DNA from: Shewanella sp. SR44-3
Lineage (GTDB): Bacteria > Pseudomonadota > Gammaproteobacteria > Enterobacterales > Shewanellaceae
Direction of reading: 5' to 3'
Assembly: GCF_014163735.1 (NCBI RefSeq)
Contig: NZ_JACJDV010000004.1
Location: 62,001-126,000, forward strand
DNA: 64,000 nt
In this document: positions 16,280 through 26,645 of the stretch, piece after piece
Layout: each line of letters starts with the position of its first letter
How positions within the stretch are numbered: position 1 is the first letter of the stretch
Notes under the pieces: model-generated
What the model was told of the DNA's origin: nothing
Seen by the model: the letters and a program-made list of their open reading frames with translations, nothing else
Database searches by the model: none
Made by a program: the position numbers and the translations under genes

Positions 16280-17617
16280 ATGAATACTTTGGCATCTTTT
16301 AACCCCAGTAATGGCAAGCTCATCGGCGAAGTGGCCGTTGCTAATCGCGCGGATGTGGCTAGCACAATCGCTACTGCACAGGTATCAGCCCTAAAGTGGC
16401 GTAAGTTAGCTGCCAAAGAGCGCTTAAGTCAATTAACGCTAGCCTACGAAAATATGGCTGAATTAACCGATGAATTGGCTTTGCTACTCAGTCAGGAAAT
16501 GGGCAAAGACATTCGCCGCGCCAGAGGTGAAGTGCAAGGCGCCATGATGAGTGGGCCTTATGTCGCGCAAACAGCATTAAGTGCATTTCAGCCACGCCAA
16601 CTTAATAGTCGCACCGAATTACATTACCAAGCGTTAGGTGTTGTGGCGGTGATTTCGCCTTGGAACTACCCCGTGATGATGGCGAACAATCTTATTGTGC
16701 CGGCATTGATGGCAGGCAATAGCGTCATTTTAAAGCCCTCGGAGCAGACGCCATTGATTGCCCAAGCATTCTTTGAGCAGTTGCAGCGAGGCCTGCCAGA
16801 GGGAGTGCTTAGCATTATCCATGGTGATGGCGAAGTTGGAAAAATGTTGGTGGAGGCCGAGGTTAACTTAGTGGCGTTCACCGGCTCCATGGCGGTGGGA
16901 AAAGACATCATGGCGCGAGCAGCGTCAGGGTTAAAACGCTTAGTAATGGAGCTTGGTGGTAACGATCCTATGATAGTGATGGCGAATGCCGATCTTGAAC
17001 GCGCGGCTCGTTTTGCTGTCGCCAGTAGCTTTGAAAACGCCGGCCAAATGTGTACTTCTACCGAGCGCATCTATGTAGATGAGCGCATTGGTGATGCATT
17101 TGAGAAAAGAGTCGTCGAAATAGCCTCTCAATATCAGCATGGTCCATGGGATCAAGCTGGAGTCGATATCGGCCCAATCATTAACCAGAAGCAGCATCAA
17201 AAAATTCTAGCGCATATTGAAGATGCTAAGACTAAGGGCGCTCGATTATTGCTGGGCAGCAGCGTTCAGACGGCGCCTTATATTCAAGCCACAGTGATCG
17301 CCGATATGACCCCTGAGATGTTGATGGAGAAAGAAGAAACCTTCGGCCCCATAGTTGCCATTAGCCGCTTTTCATCCATTGAAGAGGCTATTACCAGAGC
17401 CAATGATTCTGACTATGGTTTAGGGGCGGTGGTATTTGGGCATCAAGGTGCTAGCGAGGTCGCGGCCCAGCTTGAGGCTGGCATGGTAGCGATTAACCAA
17501 GGCCCAGGCGGCTCAGGTGATGCACCTTGGGTTGGTGCAAAGCAAAGTGGTTTTGGCTTCCATGGTTCGACAGAAGGTCATAGGCAATTCGCCCAAGTTC
17601 AAGTTGTCAGTAAATAG
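16280..17617 (+). CDS. NAD(P)-dependent aldehyde dehydrogenase (succinate-semialdehyde type)
   Basis: A 445-residue member of the aldehyde dehydrogenase superfamily, resembling short succinate-semialdehyde dehydrogenases (GabD/Sad group). Motifs in order: ISPWNYPVMM (the Asn of the oxyanion hole), LKPSEQTP (cofactor Lys), FTGSMAVGK (Rossmann loop), MELGGNDP (catalytic Glu) and GQMCTSTERI (catalytic Cys), then EETFGPIVAI. All active residues are present. It is a little shorter than the typical 455-490. AAAGGA stands upstream of the ATG. It runs into the 2OG oxygenase with a 9-base gap, so both form one operon under the ArsR gene. The true substrate is not known. Confidence 0.9.
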   Translation: MNTLASFNPSNGKLIGEVAVANRADVASTIATAQVSALKWRKLAAKERLSQLTLAYENMAELTDELALLLSQEMGKDIRRARGEVQGAMMSGPYVAQTALSAFQPRQLNSRTELHYQALGVVAVISPWNYPVMMANNLIVPALMAGNSVILKPSEQTPLIAQAFFEQLQRGLPEGVLSIIHGDGEVGKMLVEAEVNLVAFTGSMAVGKDIMARAASGLKRLVMELGGNDPMIVMANADLERAARFAVASSFENAGQMCTSTERIYVDERIGDAFEKRVVEIASQYQHGPWDQAGVDIGPIINQKQHQKILAHIEDAKTKGARLLLGSSVQTAPYIQATVIADMTPEMLMEKEETFGPIVAISRFSSIEEAITRANDSDYGLGAVVFGHQGASEVAAQLEAGMVAINQGPGGSGDAPWVGAKQSGFGFHGSTEGHRQFAQVQVVSK

Positions 17618-17626
17618 GTGGCTAAT

Positions 17627-18454
17627 ATGATTAATCATGATGTTGAAAAAATAGACGTTAAACAATCAGCAGTAAAAAAATTGGATATCAGCGAGAAAGG
17701 TTTTTTCGTGGTAGCGAGGGAGCCAGGGGCTGAGCACCCTGATTTACCCACTTGGGCTGTGGCGAGCGCCAATCCTATTGAGCTTGCAGCAACTGCGCCC
17801 AATGCTGTCACTCGGGTTGAAGTCCCCTCAGTGCCGGGCGCGTTCCAGTTACACAATGTATTATCTAAAGAAGAATGCCAGCGCTTTATTGATGCGACTG
17901 AAGCTTTAGGTTATTTGGATGATGCGGCGGTGTCATTGCCTAGAAAAGTGCGCCATAACAGCAATGTTACTTGGGTTGTGGACGAGCAGACCGACGGACT
18001 GATTTGGTCTCGTTGCCAGCATTTATTTGCTGGTAGCAAGATACATTTCGATGGTGATGATGCCATGGGGCTCAACGGTCGATTTAGATTTTACCGCTAT
18101 GGCGCGGGTGATTTCTTTAGCACTCACACCGATGGCTCTTGGCCGGGAAGCCGAGTTATTGATAATGAGCTGGTGGCTAACGCTTACCCCGATAGATGGA
18201 GCCAGCTGACATTTTTAATTTTCTTAAGTGATGATTTTGAAGGCGGCAGCACGCAGTTTTTAGTTAATAAAGACGATCCATCACTGCCAGCAAGGCGAGC
18301 CCAAGAAACCGAAACTGTGAATGTGCGCACTCCAGCTGGCAGCGTATTGTGCTTCCCCCACGGTCGTCATCCGTTGCATTGTTTGCATGGTTCGGCAGTG
18401 ATTACTGCGGGCACTAAATATATTATCCGAACCGATGTATTATATCCTTTGTAG
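17627..18454 (+). CDS. 2-oxoglutarate/Fe(II)-dependent oxygenase (prolyl-4-hydroxylase-like)
   Basis: A 275-residue cytoplasmic oxygenase. The double-stranded beta-helix core occupies about residues 90-275, with the metal ligands in STHTDGS (HxD) and a distal His in PLHCLHGS; the 2OG-binding Arg is in KYIIRTDVLY. FRFYRYGAGDFF precedes the HxD as in prolyl-hydroxylase-like proteins. The substrate is unknown. The ATG at 17627, with AGGTGG upstream, is preferred to a GTG nine bases earlier. It is tightly coupled to the aldehyde dehydrogenase: an oxygenase could create the aldehyde that the dehydrogenase oxidises, but this is inference. Confidence 0.87.
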   Translation: MINHDVEKIDVKQSAVKKLDISEKGFFVVAREPGAEHPDLPTWAVASANPIELAATAPNAVTRVEVPSVPGAFQLHNVLSKEECQRFIDATEALGYLDDAAVSLPRKVRHNSNVTWVVDEQTDGLIWSRCQHLFAGSKIHFDGDDAMGLNGRFRFYRYGAGDFFSTHTDGSWPGSRVIDNELVANAYPDRWSQLTFLIFLSDDFEGGSTQFLVNKDDPSLPARRAQETETVNVRTPAGSVLCFPHGRHPLHCLHGSAVITAGTKYIIRTDVLYPL

Positions 18455-18515
18455 CTTTGTTTGAGTCAATGCAAGTAATGTTTATAAATTAAGCTTATGC
18501 TATTGCCTGTTATGA

Positions 18516-18545
18516 TAATCGTATTATAATAAAATTATAACGATT
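18516..18545. promoter_or_regulatory. AT-rich dyad before the SulP transporter
   Basis: AATCG and TTATAAT on the left pair with ATTATAA and CGATT on the right, with one bulge, making an interrupted dyad about 30 bases long that ends 17 bases before the sulP start. It could be a regulator site or include the promoter. The regulator is unknown. Confidence 0.45.
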
Positions 18546-18562
18546 GTCGTTCGAGGTGATCA

Positions 18563-20224
18563 ATGTTTGCTATGTTGGATGCACAAAAGGCTGGGTTGTT
18601 TAAGGCTAAATTTTGGCTTAACAATATTATTGCCGGTGTGATAGTGGGGGTTGTAGCTTTGCCGCTTGCTATGGCTTTTGCTATTGCATCAGGGGCAAAG
18701 CCCGAACAAGGTATTTATACCGCTATAGTTGCTGGTTTTTTCGTATCTGTTTTTGGTGGCTCTAGGGTGCAGATTGCTGGCCCAACAGGTGCATTCATTG
18801 TTGTTTTATCGGCTATCACAGCAAAATATGGTATTGGAGGATTACAAGTTGCAACCTTAATGGCTGGGGTTATTTTACTGCTATTGGGTTTAGCCAAAAT
18901 GGGTACCATGATTAAGTTTATTCCTGATCCTGTCATCTTAGGTTTCACTTCAGGTATAGGTGTTATTATTTGGGTCGGCCAGTGGCAAGATTTCTTTGGT
19001 TTACCACCTATCAGTGGCGAGTATTTTCACCTTAAATTATTACACTTATTCGAGTCTTTTCCTCAGCTAGATTTAACCACGACCTTATTAGCCTCTTTGT
19101 CATTAATGTTAGTGCTATTGGGGCCCAAATTACCCTATTGCAAGCAGCTTCCTGGCCCTTTAATTGCGCTTGTCGTTGTTACGGGGATTCAATATTTTTT
19201 CCAATTCGATGGCATTAAAACTATTGGCAGTGCTTTTGGTGGTTTACCACAGGGCTTGCCTGAATTTCAGTTTCCAGTTATCAACATTGCATTGATTATT
19301 GAGCTCATTGGGCCTGCATTTACCATTGCTATGTTAGGGGCCATTGAGTCATTACTTTCCGCCGTCGTTGCTGATGGCATGGCCGGTACTCGCCATGATT
19401 CTAATCAAGAGTTAGTGGGCCAAGGTTTAGCGAATATTGTGGCACCTTTGTTTGGTGGTTTTGCTGCTACTGGAGCGATAGCTAGAACGGCGACTAATAT
19501 TCGAAATGGTGCAAATAGTCCGTTAGCAGGCATAATTCATTCACTGACGCTTATCTTAATTTTGATACTGCTTTCCCCTTTAGCTAGCCATATTCCCTTG
19601 GCTGCACTGGCCGCCATTTTATTTGTTGTTGCTTGGAATATGAGTGAAGCCAAACATTTTATAAAAATGCTCAAAAGGGCACCTAAAGCTGATGTTGTCA
19701 TTTTACTTATTACCTTTACATTAACCGTTTTTGCAGACTTAGTGATAGCGGTTAATATCGGTGTCATTCTAGCAATACTGCACTTTTTGAGCCGCATGGC
19801 CAACAGTGTGGAAGTGACTAAATCCACAGAGGCGGATCTAAACAGAGAGTTTCCTTTGCTTAATAATGCTACCGTACCAAAAGATATCCTTGTCTATGCG
19901 GTGGAGGGGCCATTCTTTTTTGGGGCCGCTGAAAATTTTGATAGAGCGATGGCTGCGACAGATTCTGATCCTCGTTTTTTAATCATTCGCCTAAAATGGG
20001 TACCCTTTATCGATATTACAGGCCTACAAACTTTAGAAGAAGTCATTGCTAATTTTAAGCTGCGTGGTGTTCAGGTTGTACTTTCTGGTGCCAATGAGCG
20101 AGTCCACAATAAGTTGCTAAAAGCCGGCATTATTGATTTAGTCGGTAAGGAGCATTATTTTACACTGTTTGAAAATGCCTTAGTTGCCATGCAAAATCGG
20201 TTATTTACCGAAAAAAAACCTTAG
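18563..20224 (+). CDS. SulP family inorganic anion transporter with STAS domain
   Basis: A 553-residue inner-membrane protein. Residues 1-400 contain about 12-14 membrane segments with the SLC26/SulP marks ALPLAMAFAIASG and QIAGPTGAFIVV near the N-terminus (the substrate-binding half-helices). Residues about 440-545 form a STAS domain (ILVYAVEGPFFFGAAENF and FIDITGLQTLEEVI). Family members carry sulfate, bicarbonate, or dicarboxylates such as fumarate, usually driven by sodium or protons; the sequence does not fix the ion. GAGGTGATC precedes the ATG. It is not clearly part of the oxygenase operon: 108 bases and a dyad lie between. Confidence 0.9.
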   Translation: MFAMLDAQKAGLFKAKFWLNNIIAGVIVGVVALPLAMAFAIASGAKPEQGIYTAIVAGFFVSVFGGSRVQIAGPTGAFIVVLSAITAKYGIGGLQVATLMAGVILLLLGLAKMGTMIKFIPDPVILGFTSGIGVIIWVGQWQDFFGLPPISGEYFHLKLLHLFESFPQLDLTTTLLASLSLMLVLLGPKLPYCKQLPGPLIALVVVTGIQYFFQFDGIKTIGSAFGGLPQGLPEFQFPVINIALIIELIGPAFTIAMLGAIESLLSAVVADGMAGTRHDSNQELVGQGLANIVAPLFGGFAATGAIARTATNIRNGANSPLAGIIHSLTLILILILLSPLASHIPLAALAAILFVVAWNMSEAKHFIKMLKRAPKADVVILLITFTLTVFADLVIAVNIGVILAILHFLSRMANSVEVTKSTEADLNREFPLLNNATVPKDILVYAVEGPFFFGAAENFDRAMAATDSDPRFLIIRLKWVPFIDITGLQTLEEVIANFKLRGVQVVLSGANERVHNKLLKAGIIDLVGKEHYFTLFENALVAMQNRLFTEKKP

Positions 20225-20381
20225 TTGTACCATGGTAAAATAGCGCTGCCTAACTCAGCTGAGCTCGATTTAAGCTGTAACAGAAATAGCACCGAAATCA
20301 ATATCTCTGATATTAAGTTGTGGCTTACTTTTTGAGCTGCTCATAGATTGCGTATAATAAATCTCCATGAAAGCATTGTGC

Positions 20382-20443
20382 TTTACCTACAGTGATAAAT
20401 TTTTTTAATACTCTTGTGAACATTGTTTATCAGTGCAGGTAAG
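20382..20443. repeat. Long imperfect inverted repeat between sulP and the MscS gene
   Basis: TTTACCTACAGTGATAAA (20382-20399) and TTTATCAGTGCAGGTAAG (20426-20443) pair at 15 of 18 positions around a 26-base AT-rich loop. A TATAAT hexamer lies at 20353-20358 just before it. It is between convergent genes and lacks a T run after the second arm, so it may be a weak bidirectional terminator or part of a small RNA. Confidence 0.45.
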
Positions 20444-20459
20444 AATGGCCTAGTGTTTA

Positions 20460-21734
20460 TTAATACGATGACTCTACCTTGATGCTTTTTAGGCTGCGCA
20501 AGTCATTACCGGTTGGATTTTGGAATGCCCGCAAACCAAACTCTGGTAAGATGGCAAACACATGGTCGAAGATATCCGCTTGAATGGTTTCATAATAAGT
20601 CCAACGCACATCGTTGGTGAAAATGTACAATTCTATGGGTAACCCTTCGGTGGTCGGTGCAAGCTGACGCACCATTAAGGTCATGCCTTTATGCACCTTT
20701 TCATGGTGATTCAAATACTGTTGTAAATAGGCCCTAAAGGTACCTACGTTAGTTAGCCGTCTGCCATTCACTGGCATATCAATATCACTCACGCTAGCGT
20801 TGGCTTCGTTTATTTCTGAAAATATCTTAGGCAGATACTCTTTCAGGTGATTCACTTTGCCTAGGCGAATTCTCTCATCATCGGTTAAAAACTTAATGCT
20901 GTTCACATCAATATTGACCGAACGCTTGATGCGGCGGCCTCCGGATTCTGACATTCCGCGCCAGTTTTTAAAGGCATCAGACACCAAAGCGTAGGCTGGG
21001 ATCATTGTGATGGTATTGTCCCAATTGCGCACTTTTACTGTGTTCAATGACACTTCTTCTACCGCACCATCGGCGCCGTATTTGTCCATCTGGATCCAGT
21101 CTCCCTTGCTGACCATACGATTGGCCGCCAATTGGATCCCAGCAACAAAACCCAAAATAGTGTCACGAAACACTAGCATCACAAAACCAGTCGCTACACC
21201 TAAACCACTTAAGAAATACACTGGGCTTTGGTTAGCAAGGATGGATACGCAGATAATTAAACCAATGAAAAACAAGAATAATTTAGTTAACTGGACAAAG
21301 CTTTTAACCGGTAAACGCCGATTCACTAAGTTAATATCTGCAATTTCATTGATGGCATCCAGCGCGGCATAAATCGCCCTAATCACTAAAATGGCCAATA
21401 CCATGTTCAGTAACCGATCAATAAACTGCGCCATGACGCCTTGCTCTTTCAGCGCCACAGGGATAAATAAATTCAGCACTATGGCTGGCACCAAGATAGC
21501 CAGCTTCTCTAGTACTCGAAAACGCATAAAGATATCATCCCAAGTTGCCTTGGACCTGTGGATCATGATATTAACCGCTTGTATCACGACCCGCTTAACA
21601 AGAAAATAAGCCACCATAGCCACAAATAAACATAAGGTGATTAAGACACCTGTGGCGAAGATATCTGTCGGTTGGCTATTTATGCCAAGCTCTTGCAACC
21701 ACACTGCAATTTGCATTCTTAATTCTTGATCCAC
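20460..21734 (-). CDS. MscS-family mechanosensitive channel (YbdG/MscM-like)
   Basis: A 424-residue inner-membrane protein with five membrane segments in residues 20-190. It has the MscS pore helix and beta domain: LSGLGVATGFVMLVFRDTILGFVAGIQLAAN, then GDWIQMDKYGADGAVEEVSLNTVKVRNWDNTITMIPAYALVS. The FKNWRGMSESGGRRIKRSV segment and the total length match E. coli YbdG rather than the 286-residue MscS. Members open under membrane tension during osmotic downshock. The start is a GTG at 21734 with GAGGG seven bases upstream; the ATG seven codons in is an alternative. Confidence 0.9.
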   Translation of the reverse strand: MDQELRMQIAVWLQELGINSQPTDIFATGVLITLCLFVAMVAYFLVKRVVIQAVNIMIHRSKATWDDIFMRFRVLEKLAILVPAIVLNLFIPVALKEQGVMAQFIDRLLNMVLAILVIRAIYAALDAINEIADINLVNRRLPVKSFVQLTKLFLFFIGLIICVSILANQSPVYFLSGLGVATGFVMLVFRDTILGFVAGIQLAANRMVSKGDWIQMDKYGADGAVEEVSLNTVKVRNWDNTITMIPAYALVSDAFKNWRGMSESGGRRIKRSVNIDVNSIKFLTDDERIRLGKVNHLKEYLPKIFSEINEANASVSDIDMPVNGRRLTNVGTFRAYLQQYLNHHEKVHKGMTLMVRQLAPTTEGLPIELYIFTNDVRWTYYETIQADIFDHVFAILPEFGLRAFQNPTGNDLRSLKSIKVESSY

Positions 21735-21938
21735 TACTCCACCCTCTGGCTATTCTCGAATTAACTTCATCCTGATGCATCCTACACTAATACTATTTCA
21801 CAACGAACACTAAGCTGAATCCAAAAGGATATATTGGCTATATTTCCCACTCTTAGATGACCTCTGCACAGGACAACAGAAGTTAACCTGTGCTATAACA
21901 AGTTTTTTATTGAGCACTAATCGCCAAAGGGAATAACA

Positions 21939-22463
21939 ATGACCTCAATTTTACGTCTAGGAGCAGCATCACTTATCATGCTTGCCATGACAGCACACGC
22001 CGCCGACATTGGTAAATTCACCCTAGAAAATGGTGCAGAAGTCTTACTGAAAGATGACTTCACATGGGAGTATATAGTGGTTGAACAAGACACTCAGACA
22101 CTGGCCTCCATAGTACTAGCTCAACCTGAGTTACTGACATCCACAGCCAAAGATGGCATTAAAGTTAGCCTAGCCAACAGCGTATGGGATGGTGAACGTC
22201 TTGGATTGACCTTTGATTTAACGAGTAGCAGTAGCGATCACATAGTTTTAGTAGAAGTGGCCACTAAATTCTACTCAGATTCAGGTCTTGCACTTAAAAC
22301 TGAGACCTTAGATGTCTGGAAAGCGACTTTCCGCCTACCTGAAACCTATCTTCGTAAAGGTGAGCAACGCCAAAGCCGCACGCTTTGGGTAGAGGGAATA
22401 GATAAATCCCAGTGGCAGAAACAACTATTACAACTAAGTATTAGCGAGCTAAAATCTCGCTAA
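21939..22463 (+). CDS. Periplasmic DUF3157-family protein
   Basis: A 174-residue exported protein. Residues 1-21 form a signal peptide ending AHA. The mature part starts ADIGKFTLENGAEVLLKDDFTWEYI and is rich in beta strands. It resembles the DUF3157 family of Shewanella and vibrios, whose role is unknown. AAAGGG lies upstream of the ATG. It is monocistronic, followed by a strong bidirectional terminator. Confidence 0.72.
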   Translation: MTSILRLGAASLIMLAMTAHAADIGKFTLENGAEVLLKDDFTWEYIVVEQDTQTLASIVLAQPELLTSTAKDGIKVSLANSVWDGERLGLTFDLTSSSSDHIVLVEVATKFYSDSGLALKTETLDVWKATFRLPETYLRKGEQRQSRTLWVEGIDKSQWQKQLLQLSISELKSR

Positions 22464-22473
22464 TCTCAATGCC

Positions 22474-22509
22474 AACACAAAAAAGGACCTCAAGGTCCTT
22501 TTTTGTGTT
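22474..22509. terminator. Bidirectional terminator between DUF3157 and hutH
   Basis: AAAAAAGGACC-TCAA-GGTCCTTTTTT, flanked by AACAC and GTGTT, is a perfect hairpin with A run and T run on opposite sides. It stops both the DUF3157 gene and the convergent hutUH operon. Confidence 0.92.
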
Positions 22510-22532
22510 AACTAGCAAGTGGGCAATGCGTC

Positions 22533-24065
22533 TTAGAAGCTTGGCATTAATCCAGCAGGCAAGTAAGCGTTGAAGCTGGCGCTATACAAAAGCTCGGCAG
22601 CGCTTTCGATGTCAGGCGCAAAAAATCTGTCCTTATCGTAAAAGCTTACTAATTCGCGCAGCTCAGCTTTAGCACTGGCCACCGCCTCACTTGGCGCTAA
22701 AGGCGCTCTAAAATCTAACCCTTGGGCCGCTGCCAATAATTCAACAGCCAATACACCGCGAGTATTTTCACTCATATCACGCAATCTACGGGCAGCAAAA
22801 GTCGCCATAGATACATGATCTTCCTGATTTGCCGATGTTGGTAAGCTGTCTACCGAGGCAGGATGCGCATAGGTTTTGTTTTCAGAAGCCAGCGCAGCCG
22901 CCGTAACTTGAGCTATCATAAAGCCCGAGTTAACCCCGCCGTTATTGACTAGAAATGGTGGTAAGTGTGACAAGCTTGAGTCAATCAGCAAGGCGATGCG
23001 GCGCTCGGCAATGGAGCCAAGTTCGGCAATGGCGATGGCTAAGTTATCCGCCGCCATGGCCACAGGCTCGGCATGGAAGTTACCGCCAGAGATAATATCG
23101 CCCGTGTCTTGGAACACTAGTGGGTTATCTGTCACGCCATTGGCTTCGACACCTAAGACATCTGCCGCATGACGAATTTGAGTCAAACATGCGCCCAGTA
23201 CCTGTGGTTGACAACGCAGTGAATACGGATCTTGCACTTTAGTGCAATTGGCATGGCTTAAACTGATTGCTGAGGTTTCACCCAATAAGTGACGGAACAC
23301 GGCGGCCGAATCGATTTGACCTTTCTGGCCACGCGCCGCATGAATACGCGCATCGAACGGGCTACGACTGCCCATGGCAGCTTCCACGCTCATGGCGCCA
23401 ATCACTGAACTTGCCGCAAACAAGTCTTCGGCATTAAATAAGCCTTCGAGCGCCAGTGCTGTAGAAGCTTGGGTGCCATTTAGCAGGGCTAAGCCTTCTT
23501 TGGCGGCAAGCTCTAATGGCTCAAGCCCTGCGATTTCAAGGCCTTCTTTAGCGGAAATAATCTGCCCTTCATAGCTCATCTCGCCTTCGCCTAATAGCGG
23601 CAAACACATATGAGCCAGAGGCGCTAAATCTCCCGATGCGCCCACTGAGCCTTTTTCAGGCACACAAGGGTAAACGCCAGCGTTGACTAATTTAATCAAG
23701 AAGTTAATCACTTCAAGGCGAATACCAGAGAAGCCGCGGCTTAAGGAGTTAATCTTAAGCACCATCATCAAGCGCACTGAGGCATCTTGCATGTATTGAC
23801 CAAAACCTGCAGCGTGGGACAAGACAATCGAGCGCTGCAGTAACTGTAAGTCTTCAGGGGCAATTTTAGTGTTCGCCAATAGGCCAAAACCTGTGTTGAT
23901 GCCATACACGGTACGGCCTTCACTCAACACTTGTTGCACTATGGCGGCGCTTTGGTTGATTTCGGCGATAGCCGAGTCGGCTAAATGCAAGTTCACTTTA
24001 CTGCGGCTGATCTGGCGCAACTGGGCTAGGCTCAAGGTGCCTGGTACTAATTCAAATGACATCAT
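22533..24065 (-). CDS. hutH: Histidine ammonia-lyase
   Basis: HutH deaminates histidine to trans-urocanate and ammonia, the first step of histidine use. The 510-residue protein has the conserved [14 protein letters not shown] segment around residue 140, whose Ala-Ser-Gly cyclises into the MIO electrophile. It also has the YGINTGFG motif near residue 55 and the C-terminal [17 protein letters not shown] motif. Length is standard. It follows hutU by two bases and is in the same operon; GAAGGG stands before the tandem ATGATG start. Confidence 0.97.
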   Translation of the reverse strand: MMSFELVPGTLSLAQLRQISRSKVNLHLADSAIAEINQSAAIVQQVLSEGRTVYGINTGFGLLANTKIAPEDLQLLQRSIVLSHAAGFGQYMQDASVRLMMVLKINSLSRGFSGIRLEVINFLIKLVNAGVYPCVPEKGSVGASGDLAPLAHMCLPLLGEGEMSYEGQIISAKEGLEIAGLEPLELAAKEGLALLNGTQASTALALEGLFNAEDLFAASSVIGAMSVEAAMGSRSPFDARIHAARGQKGQIDSAAVFRHLLGETSAISLSHANCTKVQDPYSLRCQPQVLGACLTQIRHAADVLGVEANGVTDNPLVFQDTGDIISGGNFHAEPVAMAADNLAIAIAELGSIAERRIALLIDSSLSHLPPFLVNNGGVNSGFMIAQVTAAALASENKTYAHPASVDSLPTSANQEDHVSMATFAARRLRDMSENTRGVLAVELLAAAQGLDFRAPLAPSEAVASAKAELRELVSFYDKDRFFAPDIESAAELLYSASFNAYLPAGLMPSF

Positions 24066-24067
24066 GA

Positions 24068-25756
24068 TTACAATCCCTTCTTTGAAACATCTAGCATAGG
24101 TAAGTCTAAGCCCTGCTCTTTGGCGCAGTCTTTGGCAATCTCATAGCCTGCATCGGCGTGGCGCATCACCCCAGTTGCTGGGTCATTCCATAAAACGCGC
24201 TCAACACGCTTAGCCGCGGCGTCACTGCCATCACAGACAATAACCACCCCAGAATGCTGACTAAAGCCCATGCCTACGCCGCCGCCATGGTGTAATGACA
24301 CCCAAGTGGCGCCGCTAGCGGTATTCAATAAGGCATTAAGTAAAGGCCAATCAGAGACCGCATCCGAGCCATCCATCATGGACTCAGTTTCACGGTTTGG
24401 GCTGGCAACCGAGCCACTGTCTAAATGATCGCGGCCAATCACTACAGGTGCGGATAGCTCGCCATTTTTAACCATTTCGTTAAAGGCTGCGGCAAGGCGT
24501 GCCCTGTCTTTTAGGCCAACCCAGCAAATACGCGCAGGCAACCCTTGGAAGGCGATGCGCTCACGGGCCATGTCTAACCAATTGTGCAGGTGTTTATCGT
24601 CTGGGATAAGCTCTTTAACTTTGGCATCTGTCTTGTAGATATCTTCTGGATCGCCAGAAAGCGCCACCCAGCGGAACGGGCCTATGCCTTCGCAGAATAA
24701 GGGGCGAATATATGCTGGCACAAAACCTGGGAAGTCAAAGGCGTTTACTAAGCCGACATCTTGGGCCATTTGGCGAATGTTGTTGCCGTAATCGAAGGTG
24801 GCAGCGCCTGCGGCTTGCAAGTCCAACATGGCCTTCACTTGTACTGCCATGGAAGCTTTAGCGGCTTTCACCACGGCTGCTTCATCGGATTTACGCATCG
24901 CGGCGGCTTGCTCTAAGCTCCAGCCCTGTGGCAAGTAACCGTTTAAAGGGTCGTGCGCTGAGGTTTGATCTGTCACTACATCAGGCGTTATGCCGCGCTC
25001 AACTAATTCGGCAAACACATCGGCAGCATTGGCAAGTAGTCCAACTGACACGGGCTTACCCGCTTTATTGGCTTCATCTATCATGGCCAAGGCTTCATCT
25101 AATGTACTGGCTTTCTTGTCTACATAGCGGGTACGCAAGCGAAAATCGATACGGGTTTCATCTACTTCACAGGCTAATACAGAAAAACCTGCCATGGTGC
25201 CCGCTAAAGGCTGCGCGCCGCCCATGCCGCCAAGGCCGCCAGTGAGTACCCACTTACCCTTGGCGATACCGTCAAAGTGCTGTTTCGCTACCGAGACAAA
25301 AGTCTCATAGGTACCTTGCACTATGCCTTGGGTGCCAATGTAAATCCAAGAACCTGCGGTCATCTGGCCATACATGGCCAACCCTAATTTATCTAATTCG
25401 TTGAAATGTTCCCAATTAGCCCAGTGTGGTACTAAGTTAGAGTTAGCAATCAATACTCGTGGTGCATCTGCATGGGTGCGAAACACGCCGACAGGCTTAC
25501 CGGACTGGATCATTAAGGTTTCATCATCTTCTAGGCGCTGCAGCACTTCGATTATCTTGTCGTAGCTTTGCCAATCTCGGGCCGCGCGACCAATACCGCC
25601 GTATACCACGAGATCTTCTGGGCGCTCGGCCACATCTGGGTGCAGGTTATTCATTAGCATGCGCATCGGCGCTTCGGTTAACCAGCTTTTACAGCTAAGT
25701 TTGCTGCCGTGAGGGGCAATGATGCGGCGGCTAGGGTCATGTCTGTTGTTATCCAT
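24068..25756 (-). CDS. hutU: Urocanate hydratase
   Basis: HutU converts urocanate to imidazolonepropionate with a tightly bound NAD. The 562-residue protein matches the family along its length: GWQSYD-like start region ([11 protein letters not shown]), [26 protein letters not shown] near residue 130, the glycine-rich NAD loop [11 protein letters not shown], and [18 protein letters not shown] at the C-terminus. Nothing is missing. It is the first gene of hutUH. The upstream gap to hutC (25,757-25,869) holds its promoter, but I see no perfect HutC palindrome there. Confidence 0.97.
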   Translation of the reverse strand: MDNNRHDPSRRIIAPHGSKLSCKSWLTEAPMRMLMNNLHPDVAERPEDLVVYGGIGRAARDWQSYDKIIEVLQRLEDDETLMIQSGKPVGVFRTHADAPRVLIANSNLVPHWANWEHFNELDKLGLAMYGQMTAGSWIYIGTQGIVQGTYETFVSVAKQHFDGIAKGKWVLTGGLGGMGGAQPLAGTMAGFSVLACEVDETRIDFRLRTRYVDKKASTLDEALAMIDEANKAGKPVSVGLLANAADVFAELVERGITPDVVTDQTSAHDPLNGYLPQGWSLEQAAAMRKSDEAAVVKAAKASMAVQVKAMLDLQAAGAATFDYGNNIRQMAQDVGLVNAFDFPGFVPAYIRPLFCEGIGPFRWVALSGDPEDIYKTDAKVKELIPDDKHLHNWLDMARERIAFQGLPARICWVGLKDRARLAAAFNEMVKNGELSAPVVIGRDHLDSGSVASPNRETESMMDGSDAVSDWPLLNALLNTASGATWVSLHHGGGVGMGFSQHSGVVIVCDGSDAAAKRVERVLWNDPATGVMRHADAGYEIAKDCAKEQGLDLPMLDVSKKGL

Positions 25757-25869
25757 TTTTTCCTCGCTGAATTAAGCTGTTGTTGTTTTATTTGTCAGTT
25801 ATAAGGCTAGAGCTATAGATTTCGTGTTACTTGGCGTTTATGGCACGGCCATTTCATTGTCGCTGTGCA

Positions 25870-26574
25870 TTATTTAAATTTAAGATGACCACCTAATCGA
25901 AAACGGCTGCCTGGGTGGATAAGTCGAGAGAAACTCACCACGCCTTGGCGCGACCAAGTACGGCGCAGCACCTGTAAACAGGGCTCGCTGGCTTCAATAT
26001 TAAGTTGCTGTTGAAACTGGCTATTGGCCGATATTGCCTCAACCGTGTGCTTGGCTTCTGTGAGTGGCGCCACCTTAGATAAATACTCATGGGGGGTTTG
26101 CAGGTTAAAGTCTTGGGCTAAATAGTCTGGCACCAATCTAGGGTTCACAAATCTCTGCTCCAGTTGCAGCGGCAGGCCTTGCTCGCAATGCACCAACACA
26201 GAATAAAACACTGGGCTGCCTACCTCTAAATCTAACGCATTAGCAACGGAGGCCGCGGCGGCGATTTGAGTCAAAGCCAGTTGCTGCACGCTGTAACCGT
26301 GGCCACGCTCTTTAATTTCATCGGCAATATTGCGAATAGTCAGTAATGACGACTGCGACTTAAGTCCAGAAACAAAAGTACCTAGGCCTTGGCTGCGCTC
26401 TAAAATACCTTGCTCCACCAGCTCAGTCACCGCGCGCCTAGCCGTCATACGGCTACAAGAAAATTGCCCTGCAAGCTGGTTTTCTGACGGGACTTTATCG
26501 TCCTCTTGCCATACACCCGTTTCAATATTGGCTATGATATGTTGCTTAATCTGAGCAAAAATCGGCGCTGTCAT
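25870..26574 (-). CDS. hutC: Histidine utilisation repressor HutC (GntR family)
   Basis: HutC represses hut genes and is released by urocanate. The 234-residue protein has an N-terminal GntR winged helix (KVPSENQLAGQFSCSRMTARRAVTELVEQGIL, residues about 28-60) and a C-terminal UTRA ligand domain with the end PGSRFRLGGHLKF typical of HutC. I start at the ATG at 26574, with AGGA at good spacing, rather than the frame opening at 26637. It is divergent from hutI with the palindromic operator between, so it probably regulates itself, hutI and hutUH. Confidence 0.94.
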   Translation of the reverse strand: MTAPIFAQIKQHIIANIETGVWQEDDKVPSENQLAGQFSCSRMTARRAVTELVEQGILERSQGLGTFVSGLKSQSSLLTIRNIADEIKERGHGYSVQQLALTQIAAAASVANALDLEVGSPVFYSVLVHCEQGLPLQLEQRFVNPRLVPDYLAQDFNLQTPHEYLSKVAPLTEAKHTVEAISANSQFQQQLNIEASEPCLQVLRRTWSRQGVVSFSRLIHPGSRFRLGGHLKFK

Positions 26575-26645
26575 AATTAGTCCTGCAAAGTTGACTCGTT
26601 TGGAATAGTCATAGTGAATAGGTGAAAACTGAAGCAATTATAGGC

